Source of the DNA: Neocallimastix lanati (nom. inval.)
Lineage: Eukaryota; Neocallimastigomycota; Neocallimastigomycetes; Neocallimastigales; Neocallimastigaceae
Direction of reading: 5' to 3'
DNA: 64,000 nucleotides
NCBI GenBank assembly: GCA_016946835.1
Contig: JACVTC010000192.1
Location: 167,501 to 231,500, forward strand
A model generated the notes under the pieces. The model did no database searches. It worked only from the letters and a program-made list of their open reading frames with translations, and was not told where the DNA came from. Shown here piece after piece: positions 1 through 9,512 of this stretch. Positions within the stretch are counted from its first letter, which is position 1. Each line of letters opens with the position of its first letter. The position numbers and the translations under genes were made by a program.

Positions 1-22
1 CGTTAATCCTTTGATTAACCTA

Positions 23-31
23 TGGCGCTTG
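23..31 (+). promoter_or_regulatory. Possible primer-binding site of element A
   Basis: TGGCGCTTG follows a short stretch ending in TTAACC that loosely resembles the CCTTAACA end of this element's 3' LTR. TGG at the start is expected for a site complementary to a tRNA 3' CCA end. The 5' LTR itself is not in the window, so this is a weak call. Confidence 0.3.
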
Positions 32-612
32 TTTGATATATATATATAAAAAAAAAAAAATTTTTTTTAAATAAGTAAAATTAAGATTCTAAAAAAACAA
101 ATTTTGTAAAATTATAACAAGGAGCGGATAGAGCTCATACACAGTGTATTCTCAGATAGCAACAAATTAACTCTATTCATAGTAGGTTATTGAATAGTAG
201 TTAATTTGGAGATTAATTGGAAAGTAGACGAAGGTATTTGGTTACCGACCCGGTAATAATAGTTCAGCCTTCAACGTTTCAACACACGAAGGTGCGGGTA
301 CTTTCCAAGCACTGGCGAATAAGGAGCTTACGTCACCGAAGGCGTAAGATTGTTTTTTTTTATATATATTTTTTTACTTTTCTTTGTGCTAGTTATAAGG
401 CACTTTATTATATAAAGTATCAGACTTTGGCTAACTTCGCCATTTAAATTTTTTTTTATTTTTTTTATTACTGATACTTTATTTGTTTAATAATTCCTGT
501 AAAAGAATCTTAATTTACTTTGAAAATATTGTGTTTTTAGTTAATTTTTATTAATTAATAAAAATATTATTGAATACTTTTAAAATTTTTTTTTATTCCG
601 TACATAGATTAT

Positions 613-725
613 CGGATTAAGTTTATCCTACATAGTAATTGGGCTAGTGGGCTCTGAACTGCTATATTTTATATTGAATATAGTAATCGTGGCACACGCG
701 TGGCATGACACCATTAGGTAAGCTG
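613..725 (+). other. Conserved leader block of element A (shared with element H)
   Basis: This untranslated block upstream of gag is richer in G+C than its surroundings. It contains, in order, CGGATTAAGTTTATC, GGGCTCTGAACTG, AATCGTGG, a CACGCG stretch, CATGACACCA and AAGCTG. The same words in the same order occur on the minus strand at 53313-53431 in the leader of element H, whose pol belongs to another lineage. Conservation of words and spacing with divergent linkers suggests a structured RNA, for example a packaging or translation element. The function is inference. Confidence 0.65.
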
Positions 726-1258
726 CACGTCAGACAGTGTGTACTATCAGATTGTACGACAATAAAGATTATTTTTTTTGTATTTAATAATTATAATTAA
801 TTAATAATTTTATTAGCTATAACAATACAATATTTATCGTTTAAAAAGAAAATTTTTGAAAGGTGAAAATAATAAATAAAACTTTGCTTCTAAATTTATT
901 ACTACAAATATACTAAATTACAAAATTCAAGTGGTCGATAAAGATTTCGAGCTTGAAAAATATTCTATTAAGTTGTCGATAAAGATTTCGAACTTAAAAT
1001 TATTCTTAAAAAAGTAGTCGAAAAGAACCTCGTGCTTTATAATTTCTACTAAGTTGTCGATAAGGATTTCGAGCTTATACTTACTAAAGAAAGCAAATAA
1101 AATTATTATTTTCAAAAATTACTAAGATATATTGTTTTAAAATTTGATTCGATATTAAATTACTTGTTAAATTATATTTTTAAAGTTGGACTTTCAAATT
1201 TATTCGTATTTAATAACCTCGTTAATTTATAATAAAAAAATTATTAACTAAAAACGAA

Positions 1259-2164
1259 ATGTCTACTAAAAGTACTTTAAGTTTTAAAGAATTAAAGAAA
1301 GAATTACGAGACATAGTGAAGCTTAGCAAGGACAATTTAGATATAAAGTCCTGGGCTACTGAATTAAAACTTTGGATCAAGATACAAGGTATCACAGATC
1401 CGGAAACAATATTTAATGCTTGTTTACTTACCAGCTCTGGTGAAGTACAACGCGTTATTGAAGATTTGGGAGAAGATAGTGATGATGAAAGTGATGATTC
1501 ATCAGATGAAGAAGAAGATGATGAAGAAGAAAATGTTGATGATGATAAATTTCCTTCTCTTGAAAAAATTATTTCAAGTCTTGAAAATTTTTACGGTATT
1601 AAAGAAGACCAAAATTTACTTCTTAAAGAACTTCGTGCAATGCGAATTAAAAGAAACGAAAAGATTAAAGACTTTAATGTAAGATATAGAACTTTGTACA
1701 CTAAACTTGATAAAAAGAGAAGAAAGCGCATTGGTGTACTAGATTATATTGATTCTATTCAAAATAATTATGAAGCCTGGAAGAAATTATCCCTTAAAGA
1801 TGATATAAGTATGGAGAAAGCTTTCAAAATTGCCGAGAAAGTAGATAGACTTTCTGTAAGGAACAATAATATTAATACCTATAATGTTAATAATTCCCAG
1901 CATAATCAAAATAATCAAAACAGTACTACTTCAAGACTTTATCCTAAAAGAAGAAACGAAACTTTCCAAACAAGTCAAACAAATAATAAACTGAAACCTC
2001 AAGATATTATAGAAGAATCAACCCAGAAAATGAGAAATTTATCCGTTAAAACTTGCTTCTTCTGTAAGGAAGAAGGTCATTACTCATACTATTGCCCTCA
2101 ATTAAATAAGATTATGGAAAAAAATAAAAAAGAAATATATTCCAAAAAGTCTTTAAACTTCTAA
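1259..2164 (+). CDS. gag: Gag polyprotein of element A
   Basis: A 301-residue Gag. Residues 1-70 and about 100-200 are the helical capsid-like part. Between them, at about 72-97, is a strongly acidic run of Asp and Glu, which the Gag proteins of elements B, F and G lack. The C-terminal part is rich in Asn, Gln and Lys and ends with one CCHC zinc knuckle at about residues 266-279 (CFFCKEEGHYSYYC), the usual nucleic-acid-binding motif. The start follows a long A/T-rich leader and is the first ATG of the frame. The stop TAA is preceded by TTTAAAC and followed directly by ATGGGAG, which belongs to the frameshift signal. Gag would form the particle that encloses the element's RNA in the cytoplasm. 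Confidence 0.85.
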   Translation: MSTKSTLSFKELKKELRDIVKLSKDNLDIKSWATELKLWIKIQGITDPETIFNACLLTSSGEVQRVIEDLGEDSDDESDDSSDEEEDDEEENVDDDKFPSLEKIISSLENFYGIKEDQNLLLKELRAMRIKRNEKIKDFNVRYRTLYTKLDKKRRKRIGVLDYIDSIQNNYEAWKKLSLKDDISMEKAFKIAEKVDRLSVRNNNINTYNVNNSQHNQNNQNSTTSRLYPKRRNETFQTSQTNNKLKPQDIIEESTQKMRNLSVKTCFFCKEEGHYSYYCPQLNKIMEKNKKEIYSKKSLNF

Positions 2165-2185
2165 ATGGGAGCAGAAGCACTCCCA
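2152..2185 (+). promoter_or_regulatory. -1 ribosomal frameshift signal between gag and pol (element A)
   Basis: TTTAAAC at 2152-2158 sits in the gag frame as T TTA AAC, the canonical X XXY YYZ slippery heptamer. After a 7-nt spacer containing the TAA stop comes a hairpin at 2166-2185: TGGGAG, an 8-nt loop, CTCCCA. The pol frame is -1 relative to gag and is open through this overlap. The same heptamer, spacer and hairpin recur in elements F and G, with CTTCCA instead of CTCCCA (a G-U in place of a G-C pair). Frameshifting between gag and pol is known in Ty3/Gypsy elements; its use here is inferred. Confidence 0.85.
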
Positions 2186-2331
2186 ATGACAAAACAATAG
2201 CTTCATTAAATAATTTACAAAATAATACTTTTACTAAGAATACTCCAATTGATAATAATTCCTTTAACGAAGAATCTGAAGAATCTGATTTTAGTGAGGA
2301 TGATATCATTATAAATGCTGTAAAAAGAAAA

Positions 2332-5300
2332 ATGAATGATAATAACAGCGAAAAAGAAGAAAATAATTCCAAGAAAGTACATAAAAGTTTAAAAGATAAT
2401 CCACGTCCTTTTGCAACTCCTGCTTTAAGAAAGAAGAAAGAAAATGAGCTGCATAATAAACCAAATAAAGTTTATAAAAATCAAATACTTCCTTCAATTT
2501 TAACTCAACCAAATATTAACAAAGAAAAACAAAAAGAAAAGGAATTAAGAAATATGACAAGAGTAAGAGAAAGTAAAGAAGAAAACAACAATTATTCATC
2601 AAAAGGAAAGGAAAAAGTTGAATCTGAAGATATACTTGTAATCGATAAGGAAATAGAAGATATAGAAATGAATAAAGATAATCAACAAAATAAAACTAAT
2701 ACTTTGGAAAAATTAATTTCAACAAAAACTAAAGAAACTAATAATGAAAATACTCAGTTAGTAAAAAGGAATATCAAAATGATGAATAATAAAGAACCTT
2801 ACAATATTATGGATGATTTAAATAATCTTAAATCCAGTATTACGATAGGTCAACTCTTGAATGCATGTCCGAAAATTCGTTCACAATTAACTCAAGGTTT
2901 AAAGTTAGAAAAATCTAAAATAATTGGAACTGTAGACAATGTAATAGCACGAACTTTATTAGTGAATAACTATGATCATAGCTACATAAGTAAAAGTAAT
3001 GAAGTAGCCGAAGAAGACTTAGCAATGGTTGATGCAAGTGTTGACGGAGTACTAGGAAAACTTTTAATTGATTCTTGTAGTAACCTAAGCATCGTTACTA
3101 AGCAGTATTTTGATAAATTACCTGGTGAATATGAAACAGTTGGAAAAAGTCGTGGAAGAATCCAACTAGCAACACAAGATGAAGAATACTCGGAAGGAAT
3201 TATTGTTCGATTACCAGTAAAAATTAAAAATTATGAATTTAATGCGGACTTTAGAATTATTGAGAAAGAAGACTCTTTTTATGATATGTTAATAAACTTT
3301 AAAACTCAAATCGATCATTGTTTATTTATTCATCCGACCTTAAACAGTTTATGTAAACTTTTGTCAGAAAGTGAATACGAAGAAATAGCTAAAATAAATA
3401 ATCAATATTATGATGAAGAAAGTATAATTTGCACTATTAGAAAAGTTAAAGAAACGAATAATGAAAAGGAAATTATAAAGGAATTAACTCCAATGGAATT
3501 TATTGAGAGTGATGAATTTTTAAGTACCTTAAATAAAGATTATAAAGAACAAATTATTAAAATTCTCAAAGAAATGATTGACATAGTTGCCACTTCAACA
3601 GAAGAACTAACTCCTTCTAAACTTTCACCACATAAGATCCGTTTAAAAGCAAATTCAAAGCCAGTAAAATTAAGAAGTTATAGGTTAACTAAATTAAAAT
3701 CAGATATCTTAAAAGAAGAACTTACAAAACTTATTAAGAAAGGATTGATAGAACCATCCTGTTCAGAATGGTCATCTCCAGTAGTACTTATTCTAAAACA
3801 CAATGGAAAGTGGCGCTTGTGCATTGACTACCGAAAAGTCAATGATATGACAGAAAAAGATTCTTATTCAGTTCCATATATAGATGAAATTTTTGATAGT
3901 CTGGGAGGAGCTAAAATATTTACAACTCTTGATTTATTTTCTGGTTTTCACCAAATCTTAATGGATGAAGAAAGCGTTGAAGTAACCACTTTCACTACTA
4001 AGTTTGGAAATTATCAATTTAAGGTTATGCCTTTTGGACTTACTGGAGCTCCCTCAACCTTCCAAAGAGAAATGAATAAAATTTTATTCCCTTTTATTGG
4101 TGAATTTGTTTATGTATTTATTGATGATGTTTTGATCTATTCAAAAAGTATCGAAGAACATTTAATTCATATTAAACAAGTATTAGAAGTATTTAAAGAA
4201 AACAAGTTAAAAATTAATATTGAAAAGTGCCATTTTCTTCAAACTGAAGTTGATGTATTAGGTCACAAACTTACTACTAAAGGATTAAGTCCCATGGAAA
4301 GTAAGATAACAGCTATTAAGAAGTGGGAAGCCCCTTCATCACTTCATGAATTAAGATCATTTTTAGGAGCAGTGGGATATTATCGTGATTTTATTCCTAA
4401 ATATGCTCAAATTACCTCACCTTTATGTAAATTATTGAAAAAGAATACCAAATATGAATGGAATAAAGAACAACAAGAAAGCTTTGAACTCCTAAAAGAA
4501 AAATTAATCAATGCACCTATTCTAAAATTTCCGTCATTTGACAAACCTTTTATCATTAGAACTGATGCTTCGTATAATGGAATTGGTGGAGTTCTTTTAC
4601 AAAAAGAAGAAGAAACCGGTAAGGAGCATCCAATACACTTTATAAGTAGAAGTTTAAAGAAAGCTGAAAAGAATTATGGTATTACCGATTTAGAAGGAAC
4701 CGCTTTGTTTTACTGTATGACTAAATTTAAATCTTATATTGAAGGAAATCCATTACCTACAACTATTTACACAGATCATAAACCATTAGTTGGTTTATTT
4801 AAGAATAAAGAACCTTTGAATGCAAGGCAAACAAGATGGTGTCTAACCGCTAGTATGCTCGGAATTAATATAAAATATGAATCAGGCAAAAAGAATGTGT
4901 TAGCTGATGCTCTTTCAAGAATGAAAAGTAAGGAAGAGAGAAAGATATTATTAACAAAAATTACTAATGGAAATAATGAAGAATTATTATCTAAAGTTAT
5001 AAAGGAATTTATTAATGAAAAGTTTACTGTTATTGATGGTGAAGATTATTTTATCGACAATGGAAATTATAGAAAATTAATAACGGACGAAAATGAAAGG
5101 TTTAAATTAATTTTAGAAGCTCATAATATTGGCCACGAAGGATATTACAAAACATATCAAAGACTTAAGAAAAACTTTTATTGGAATCATATGATTAAAG
5201 ATATCAAAAGAATTGTTAGTAATTGTGAAAAATGCCAGTTAAATCGTCCTCAACCATATCCAGAACCAACCGAAAACCATCCAACTAAAGTGGAGGGTCC

Positions 5301-6147
5301 CTTTGTGCATTTAGGATTAGATATTATAGGACCGTTACCAAAAACAAGAAATAATAATCAATATATTATAGTAACTGTTGATTACTTTACCAAATGGGTT
5401 GAAGCCGAACCCACTGAAAACATAACTTCCTCTGATATAATTAAATTTTTAATAAACGTTTTTGCAAGACATGGTGTGCCTCAAGTTATTACTACAGATA
5501 ATGGAGTCCAATTCACTTCTGATATGACTAAAATCTTTCTTGATCTTTATGATGTTTATGTAAAATTCATAGCTACCTATCACCCTGAATCCAATGGTCT
5601 CACTGAAAACCGAAATAAAGAAATTGGAAAATTACTTCGTTTATTAGGAAGGAAAAATCAAGATTGGGATGAAGTTTTACCTTCTGCTTTATGGGCACTT
5701 CGAACTACCAAAAACACAGCTACCGGACATTCTAGTTTTGAATTAGTATATGGAAGAGAAGACCAACAGCCTTATGATATAGCCATAAGAACAATTGAAA
5801 ATGCAGGTAAATCGTATGATGAAATTTTAATGGAAAAATTTGTTCGTCATTATCAATGGACTAGAGAAGCATGCGAAAATGTGAAGAATGCTAACAAGTA
5901 TTGGGCAACAAGACGAGAAGAACAAATAAGTATGAAAAAAGGAAAAGAATTAAAAGCTGGTGATCTTGTTCTTGTTAGAAACTTTAGCCGCACTAAGCTA
6001 GAACCATATTACAATGGACCATTTAAAATTTTAAAAATTCAATTCAACACGGCAACCTTAATCGATCAGAAAACTGGGAAACAACTCGATAGGAATGTTC
6101 ATTTTAAAAATTTAGTAAAGTTTAACTCCGCTTACAGAGAAGCTTGA
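2332..6147 (+). CDS. pol: Pol polyprotein of element A (PR-RT-RNase H-integrase)
   Basis: 1271 residues from the first ATG; the frame is open further upstream to the gag overlap, so translation probably enters by -1 frameshift and not at this ATG. Domains in order: a Lys/Glu/Asn-rich linker (1-150); a retropepsin-like protease with LIDSCS near residue 245; reverse transcriptase from about 430, with FIDD near 597; RNase H with RTDAS near 742 and a TDHKPL motif near 814; integrase with an H-H-C-C zinc finger (HNIGHEGYY near 931, CEKC near 965) and DDE residues in LGLDIIGPLP, TDNGVQF and ENRNKE; and a GPY/F-type end (YYNGPFKIL near 1225). There is no chromodomain. All catalytic motifs of RT and integrase are visible. 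Confidence 0.9.
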   Translation: MNDNNSEKEENNSKKVHKSLKDNPRPFATPALRKKKENELHNKPNKVYKNQILPSILTQPNINKEKQKEKELRNMTRVRESKEENNNYSSKGKEKVESEDILVIDKEIEDIEMNKDNQQNKTNTLEKLISTKTKETNNENTQLVKRNIKMMNNKEPYNIMDDLNNLKSSITIGQLLNACPKIRSQLTQGLKLEKSKIIGTVDNVIARTLLVNNYDHSYISKSNEVAEEDLAMVDASVDGVLGKLLIDSCSNLSIVTKQYFDKLPGEYETVGKSRGRIQLATQDEEYSEGIIVRLPVKIKNYEFNADFRIIEKEDSFYDMLINFKTQIDHCLFIHPTLNSLCKLLSESEYEEIAKINNQYYDEESIICTIRKVKETNNEKEIIKELTPMEFIESDEFLSTLNKDYKEQIIKILKEMIDIVATSTEELTPSKLSPHKIRLKANSKPVKLRSYRLTKLKSDILKEELTKLIKKGLIEPSCSEWSSPVVLILKHNGKWRLCIDYRKVNDMTEKDSYSVPYIDEIFDSLGGAKIFTTLDLFSGFHQILMDEESVEVTTFTTKFGNYQFKVMPFGLTGAPSTFQREMNKILFPFIGEFVYVFIDDVLIYSKSIEEHLIHIKQVLEVFKENKLKINIEKCHFLQTEVDVLGHKLTTKGLSPMESKITAIKKWEAPSSLHELRSFLGAVGYYRDFIPKYAQITSPLCKLLKKNTKYEWNKEQQESFELLKEKLINAPILKFPSFDKPFIIRTDASYNGIGGVLLQKEEETGKEHPIHFISRSLKKAEKNYGITDLEGTALFYCMTKFKSYIEGNPLPTTIYTDHKPLVGLFKNKEPLNARQTRWCLTASMLGINIKYESGKKNVLADALSRMKSKEERKILLTKITNGNNEELLSKVIKEFINEKFTVIDGEDYFIDNGNYRKLITDENERFKLILEAHNIGHEGYYKTYQRLKKNFYWNHMIKDIKRIVSNCEKCQLNRPQPYPEPTENHPTKVEGPFVHLGLDIIGPLPKTRNNNQYIIVTVDYFTKWVEAEPTENITSSDIIKFLINVFARHGVPQVITTDNGVQFTSDMTKIFLDLYDVYVKFIATYHPESNGLTENRNKEIGKLLRLLGRKNQDWDEVLPSALWALRTTKNTATGHSSFELVYGREDQQPYDIAIRTIENAGKSYDEILMEKFVRHYQWTREACENVKNANKYWATRREEQISMKKGKELKAGDLVLVRNFSRTKLEPYYNGPFKILKIQFNTATLIDQKTGKQLDRNVHFKNLVKFNSAYREA

Positions 6148-6165
6148 GTCTTCGTCGGGGCATCT

Positions 6166-6666
6166 TGATAAGAATGTACTAAATAATGCATTCTTAATTA
6201 AATCTACGATTTATTTCTAATACATTATGTGTACATTATTATTTTTGTACTTTAATAAATTTTTAAATTCAAAGATTAAAAATTAGATCAAAAATTATAT
6301 TAAACTTTATAATTTTTATATTAAATCTTATATTAATAGTAATATTTTTATATATTTAAAACTTATATTAACAATATTAATAATAAATCTTATTTTTTTA
6401 TTTTTATATTAATAATGAAAATTTGTATTAATAATATTTTTATATATTGATAATTAAAAATTTATATATTATATTTTAACTTTTATTATAAAATTTTATA
6501 TCGAAATGTTTTATTTTATATTGAAAAATATTTTATTTTATTAAAAACCTTTATATTAGAATAGTATTTTTATTTTTATTTGAATATTTTAACAGATTGT
6601 AATAAAAATTTTAGCCAATTAAATAAATTCTTATTAGTAATATTTTAGATATTTTTAAATAAATAA

Positions 6667-6721
<55 letters not shown>

Positions 6722-7046
6722 TTTTATTAATATTATAAATGTATTTTATTTATATTGTTATAATTAAATTTTATATAATTAATTATAAAAATCAATTTAA
6801 ATTTAATAGTTTTTATAAAAAAAAAAAAAAAAAAAAAAAAAATAAATAAAATGTAATTTAGTGGCAAGAACAACTTTTATGCCTTGAAAAAAAGTATAAA
6901 TAGTTGTAAATTTTGCTACTAATTTTTAAATATCATCAAAAAAAAAATAAATTTGATAAAATAAATTTATAAATAAAAATAATAAATAAATAAATAAAAT
7001 TTGTGTTTCTTACTTTATTTTTATTTAATTCTCTAAAACCTTAACA
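6166..7046 (+). repeat. 3' LTR of element A
   Basis: It begins at TGATAAGAATG right after a G-rich polypurine-like tract (GTCGGGGCATCT) that follows pol, and ends at CTTAACA. The 881 bp hold an A homopolymer of about 50 at 6670-6719 and another at 6818-6841. A similar end (CTCTCC-GAACCTTAACA) occurs at 38258, also followed by TTTT and an LTR starting TGATACGTG. No coding capacity. Confidence 0.65.
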
Positions 7047-7050
7047 TTTT

Positions 7051-7515
7051 TGATACGTGACCACTATAAAAATGGTATTTAGGTAGATTCTTTAGGTTAA
7101 AGAAATACTTAAATATTATTGGTCAATAATAATTTTATAATAATATATATAATTTTAGAATAATAATTATTAAACGGAGAATTCTTTTATTTATAAGTTT
7201 ATACTTATGATAAATTAATTCATATAAATAGCTATTTTATATTTTATTTTAGTATAGTTAAAAAGAGATATTATATATATTTGAGATAATTAATTATAAT
7301 ATTTATATAAGAGAGTAATAATAATAATTTATGTAATAATTAATAATTAATAATAAATAAAGAGAACATTAAAAAGATATATTTATTACTTTATTTTGTA
7401 TTATTGTATGTGTTATTTCTAATTAATATTATAATATATTATTTTGTCATAATTCCTTATTGTCATTGCCCATAAATAAATATTAATTTAGATACATAAA
7501 TAAAATACCGTATCA
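7051..7515 (+). repeat. 5' LTR of element B (LTR family 1)
   Basis: 465 bp starting TGATACGTGACC and ending ACCGTATCA, with TGATAC/GTATCA terminal inverted hexamers. It matches 9513-9977 almost exactly and solo copies at 38263-38728 (+) and 61801-62265 (-). Confidence 0.9.
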
Positions 7516-7519
7516 AATT

Positions 7520-7537
7520 TGGTGGAGAATCCGGGCG
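7520..7537 (+). promoter_or_regulatory. Primer-binding site of element B
   Basis: TGGTGGAGAATCCGGGCG starts 4 bp after the 5' LTR. Leading TGG fits priming by a tRNA 3' CCA end. The identical 18-mer follows the LTR of element F at 27639. The tRNA is not identified; the tRNA-Trp gene in this window does not match. Confidence 0.8.
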
Positions 7538-7750
7538 TGACAATAGCAAAATAATATGAAAATAATATTAATAAAATAATACGTCTACATAATAAATATA
7601 TAATAAATATTATTTAGTATATATATAAAAAGAATTTAATTAGTTTAAATTAGTTATTAATAATTATAATAGTAATAGTTATAATAATATTAAATTGAAT
7701 TAGAAAATTGTAATAAAAAATATATATAAGAATAAATAAAATTTTTAAAG

Positions 7751-9178
7751 ATGAATGTTTTTAAGATATTAAGTACGTTACCATTATTAGAAAATTATAA
7801 TAATGATATCAATGAATGGATAGAAGAATTAACCGAGTCATTTGAATTATGGGATATAAAAGAACAAGAAAGAAGATTTATTTTATGTAAAGAATGTGTA
7901 AATAAAGAAATTAGGTATGTTCTTGATGAATTAAAGGAAAAAAATAATCAGGTTCCTAGCTTAAAAGAAATAAAAATAGCCTTAGAAGAATATCTAGAAA
8001 TGACATCAAGTGTAAAATATTGGAACTTAATTAATTTAAAAATTAATTCAAATGAATCAATTAGTAATTTTAATTATAAATACTTAAGAAAATATAATGA
8101 TATTGATAGTAATATAAAGAAATTAATTACTGTTAATAATTATGTTAATTCAATCAGGTCCAGAATATATCCTTGTTTAAGAATATTAGAAGAAGAAATC
8201 GAAGATATAAAAGAAGCTATCAAATATGCAGAAAAAGTTGAAAGAATTGAAAAAAAATTAAATTTAAATTTAAATAATATTTATAAGAATAATAAACAAA
8301 AATGGAATAATAATAATTTCAAAATGAATAAATCAAATAGTAATAAAAACAATAAGAATAATAATATTATGTGCTTTAGATGTTATGAGTTAGGCCATAA
8401 AGCAATTAATTGTAGACACTCATTTAAAGAATTAGCAGAATTAGAAAGAACTGGAATTTTGGAAATAAATAAAAGAAGAAATTTTATACCTGGAATCCAT
8501 AATAATTATAATTATAAATTTAATTTATATGATAGAAATAAAAACTATAATAATTATTATCGTAGAAATTATAATTTAAATAGTAATATTACTGAAAATT
8601 ATCATAATATGACTAGTTTTGGTAAAAAGCATAATGTGAATAGAGAAATTTATAGAAATAATTATAATTTAAATAATAATTTTGGTAATAATAATTATAA
8701 TAATTTAAATAATTATCTATATAAAAGTAATTATGATTTAAATAAAAATTTTGGTACCAATAACAATAACAGTAATTTAAATGAGAATATAAATAAAATA
8801 AAATGTAGAATCAGCAATAATCAGGGTATAAATTATAATAAGCAAGGAAATAAAGATGTTAATATTGGAAATGAAATTAATTTCAACAATAATTTAAATA
8901 CTAATTGTGTAGAAAATACGTTTAATTCAAATATAAATAATATTCAGGATAATATAATTGGAAATAATATAAATAAAAACAATAATGGATATAGTAGAAA
9001 CATAAATTCATTAGGAAATAATAATAGTTTTAATAATAACAATACTAATAACAATACTAATTATACAAATAACGAAAATAAAAATGTTAATAATGTTATT
9101 GAAATAAATTATAATAAAAACAATAATAACAATAATAACAGTAATAATAATAATAATCATAAAAAAAAAAAAAAATAA
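7751..9178 (+). CDS. gag: Gag protein of element B
   Basis: 475 residues. The first 180 align by eye with the Gag of elements F and G (LPLLENY near the start, a YPCLR-like stretch near 137, then a Glu/Lys-rich helix), indicating a common capsid. A CCHC zinc knuckle (CFRCYELGHKAINC) lies at about 208-221. After it come about 250 residues dominated by Asn with Tyr, ending in a Lys run; elements F and G instead have their Asn-rich stretch before the knuckle. The frame does not lead into pol and no TTTAAAC signal precedes its stop. The Asn-rich tail is encoded by AAT/AAC repeats and could be drifting freely. It probably packages its own RNA and relies on another element's enzymes. Confidence 0.85.
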   Translation: MNVFKILSTLPLLENYNNDINEWIEELTESFELWDIKEQERRFILCKECVNKEIRYVLDELKEKNNQVPSLKEIKIALEEYLEMTSSVKYWNLINLKINSNESISNFNYKYLRKYNDIDSNIKKLITVNNYVNSIRSRIYPCLRILEEEIEDIKEAIKYAEKVERIEKKLNLNLNNIYKNNKQKWNNNNFKMNKSNSNKNNKNNNIMCFRCYELGHKAINCRHSFKELAELERTGILEINKRRNFIPGIHNNYNYKFNLYDRNKNYNNYYRRNYNLNSNITENYHNMTSFGKKHNVNREIYRNNYNLNNNFGNNNYNNLNNYLYKSNYDLNKNFGTNNNNSNLNENINKIKCRISNNQGINYNKQGNKDVNIGNEINFNNNLNTNCVENTFNSNINNIQDNIIGNNINKNNNGYSRNINSLGNNNSFNNNNTNNNTNYTNNENKNVNNVIEINYNKNNNNNNNSNNNNNHKKKKK

Positions 9179-9309
9179 CAATAGAAAAAAAAATAAATAA
9201 ATAAATAATTTAATTATGATGAAGTATTAATAAATAAATAATTATATATATATAACAATAATTTAAATTAAATTAATTCGAAATTTCAAGATTTCGAATT
9301 TCAAAAATT

Positions 9310-9338
9310 AAAATAATCATTAATTCAAAAATTTAATT

Positions 9339-9399
<61 letters not shown>

Positions 9400-9421
9400 C
9401 CAATAATTAAATTTTAATAAA

Positions 9422-9453
<32 letters not shown>
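9310..9453. repeat. A/T homopolymer tracts in the 3' region of element B
   Basis: Two A runs of roughly 30-45 residues separated by short A/T-rich sequence lie between gag and the polypurine tract. Similar tracts occupy the same place in elements F and G. Such runs are prone to length change and assembly error. Confidence 0.8.
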
Positions 9454-9457
<4 letters not shown>

Positions 9458-9472
9458 ATTATATTGTTATTG

Positions 9473-9512
9473 AGACTTCAGGGGACGAAGTCTAATTTAA
9501 GTGGGGGCGTCT
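9473..9512 (+). promoter_or_regulatory. 3' hairpin and polypurine tract of element B
   Basis: AGACTTC, loop AGGGGAC, GAAGTCT forms a 7-bp hairpin at 9473-9493, followed by AAGTGGGGGCGTCT just before the 3' LTR. The G-rich tract should prime plus-strand DNA. The hairpin recurs at the same place in elements C, F and G. Confidence 0.8.

Larger units (their letters stand above)
1..7046 (+). mobile_element. Element A: Ty3/Gypsy LTR retrotransposon, looks whole in gag and pol, 5' end off window
   Basis: A long leader (about 1.2 kb) is followed by gag, a -1 frameshift signal, pol (protease, reverse transcriptase, RNase H, integrase) and a 3' LTR. Both reading frames look whole, so the copy is probably young. 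The 5' LTR should lie left of base 1. The leader holds two stretches of higher GC (about 205-350 and 600-760) in otherwise A/T-rich DNA. The pol is a close relative of element D on the other strand. The 3' LTR ends at CTTAACA, four T residues before element B begins. Confidence 0.85.

Noticed and set aside
217-447. Open frame of 76 codons in the leader of element A
   Set aside because: Basic at first, then low-complexity; it overlaps a GC-richer leader segment that looks like non-coding RNA. No homology recognised.
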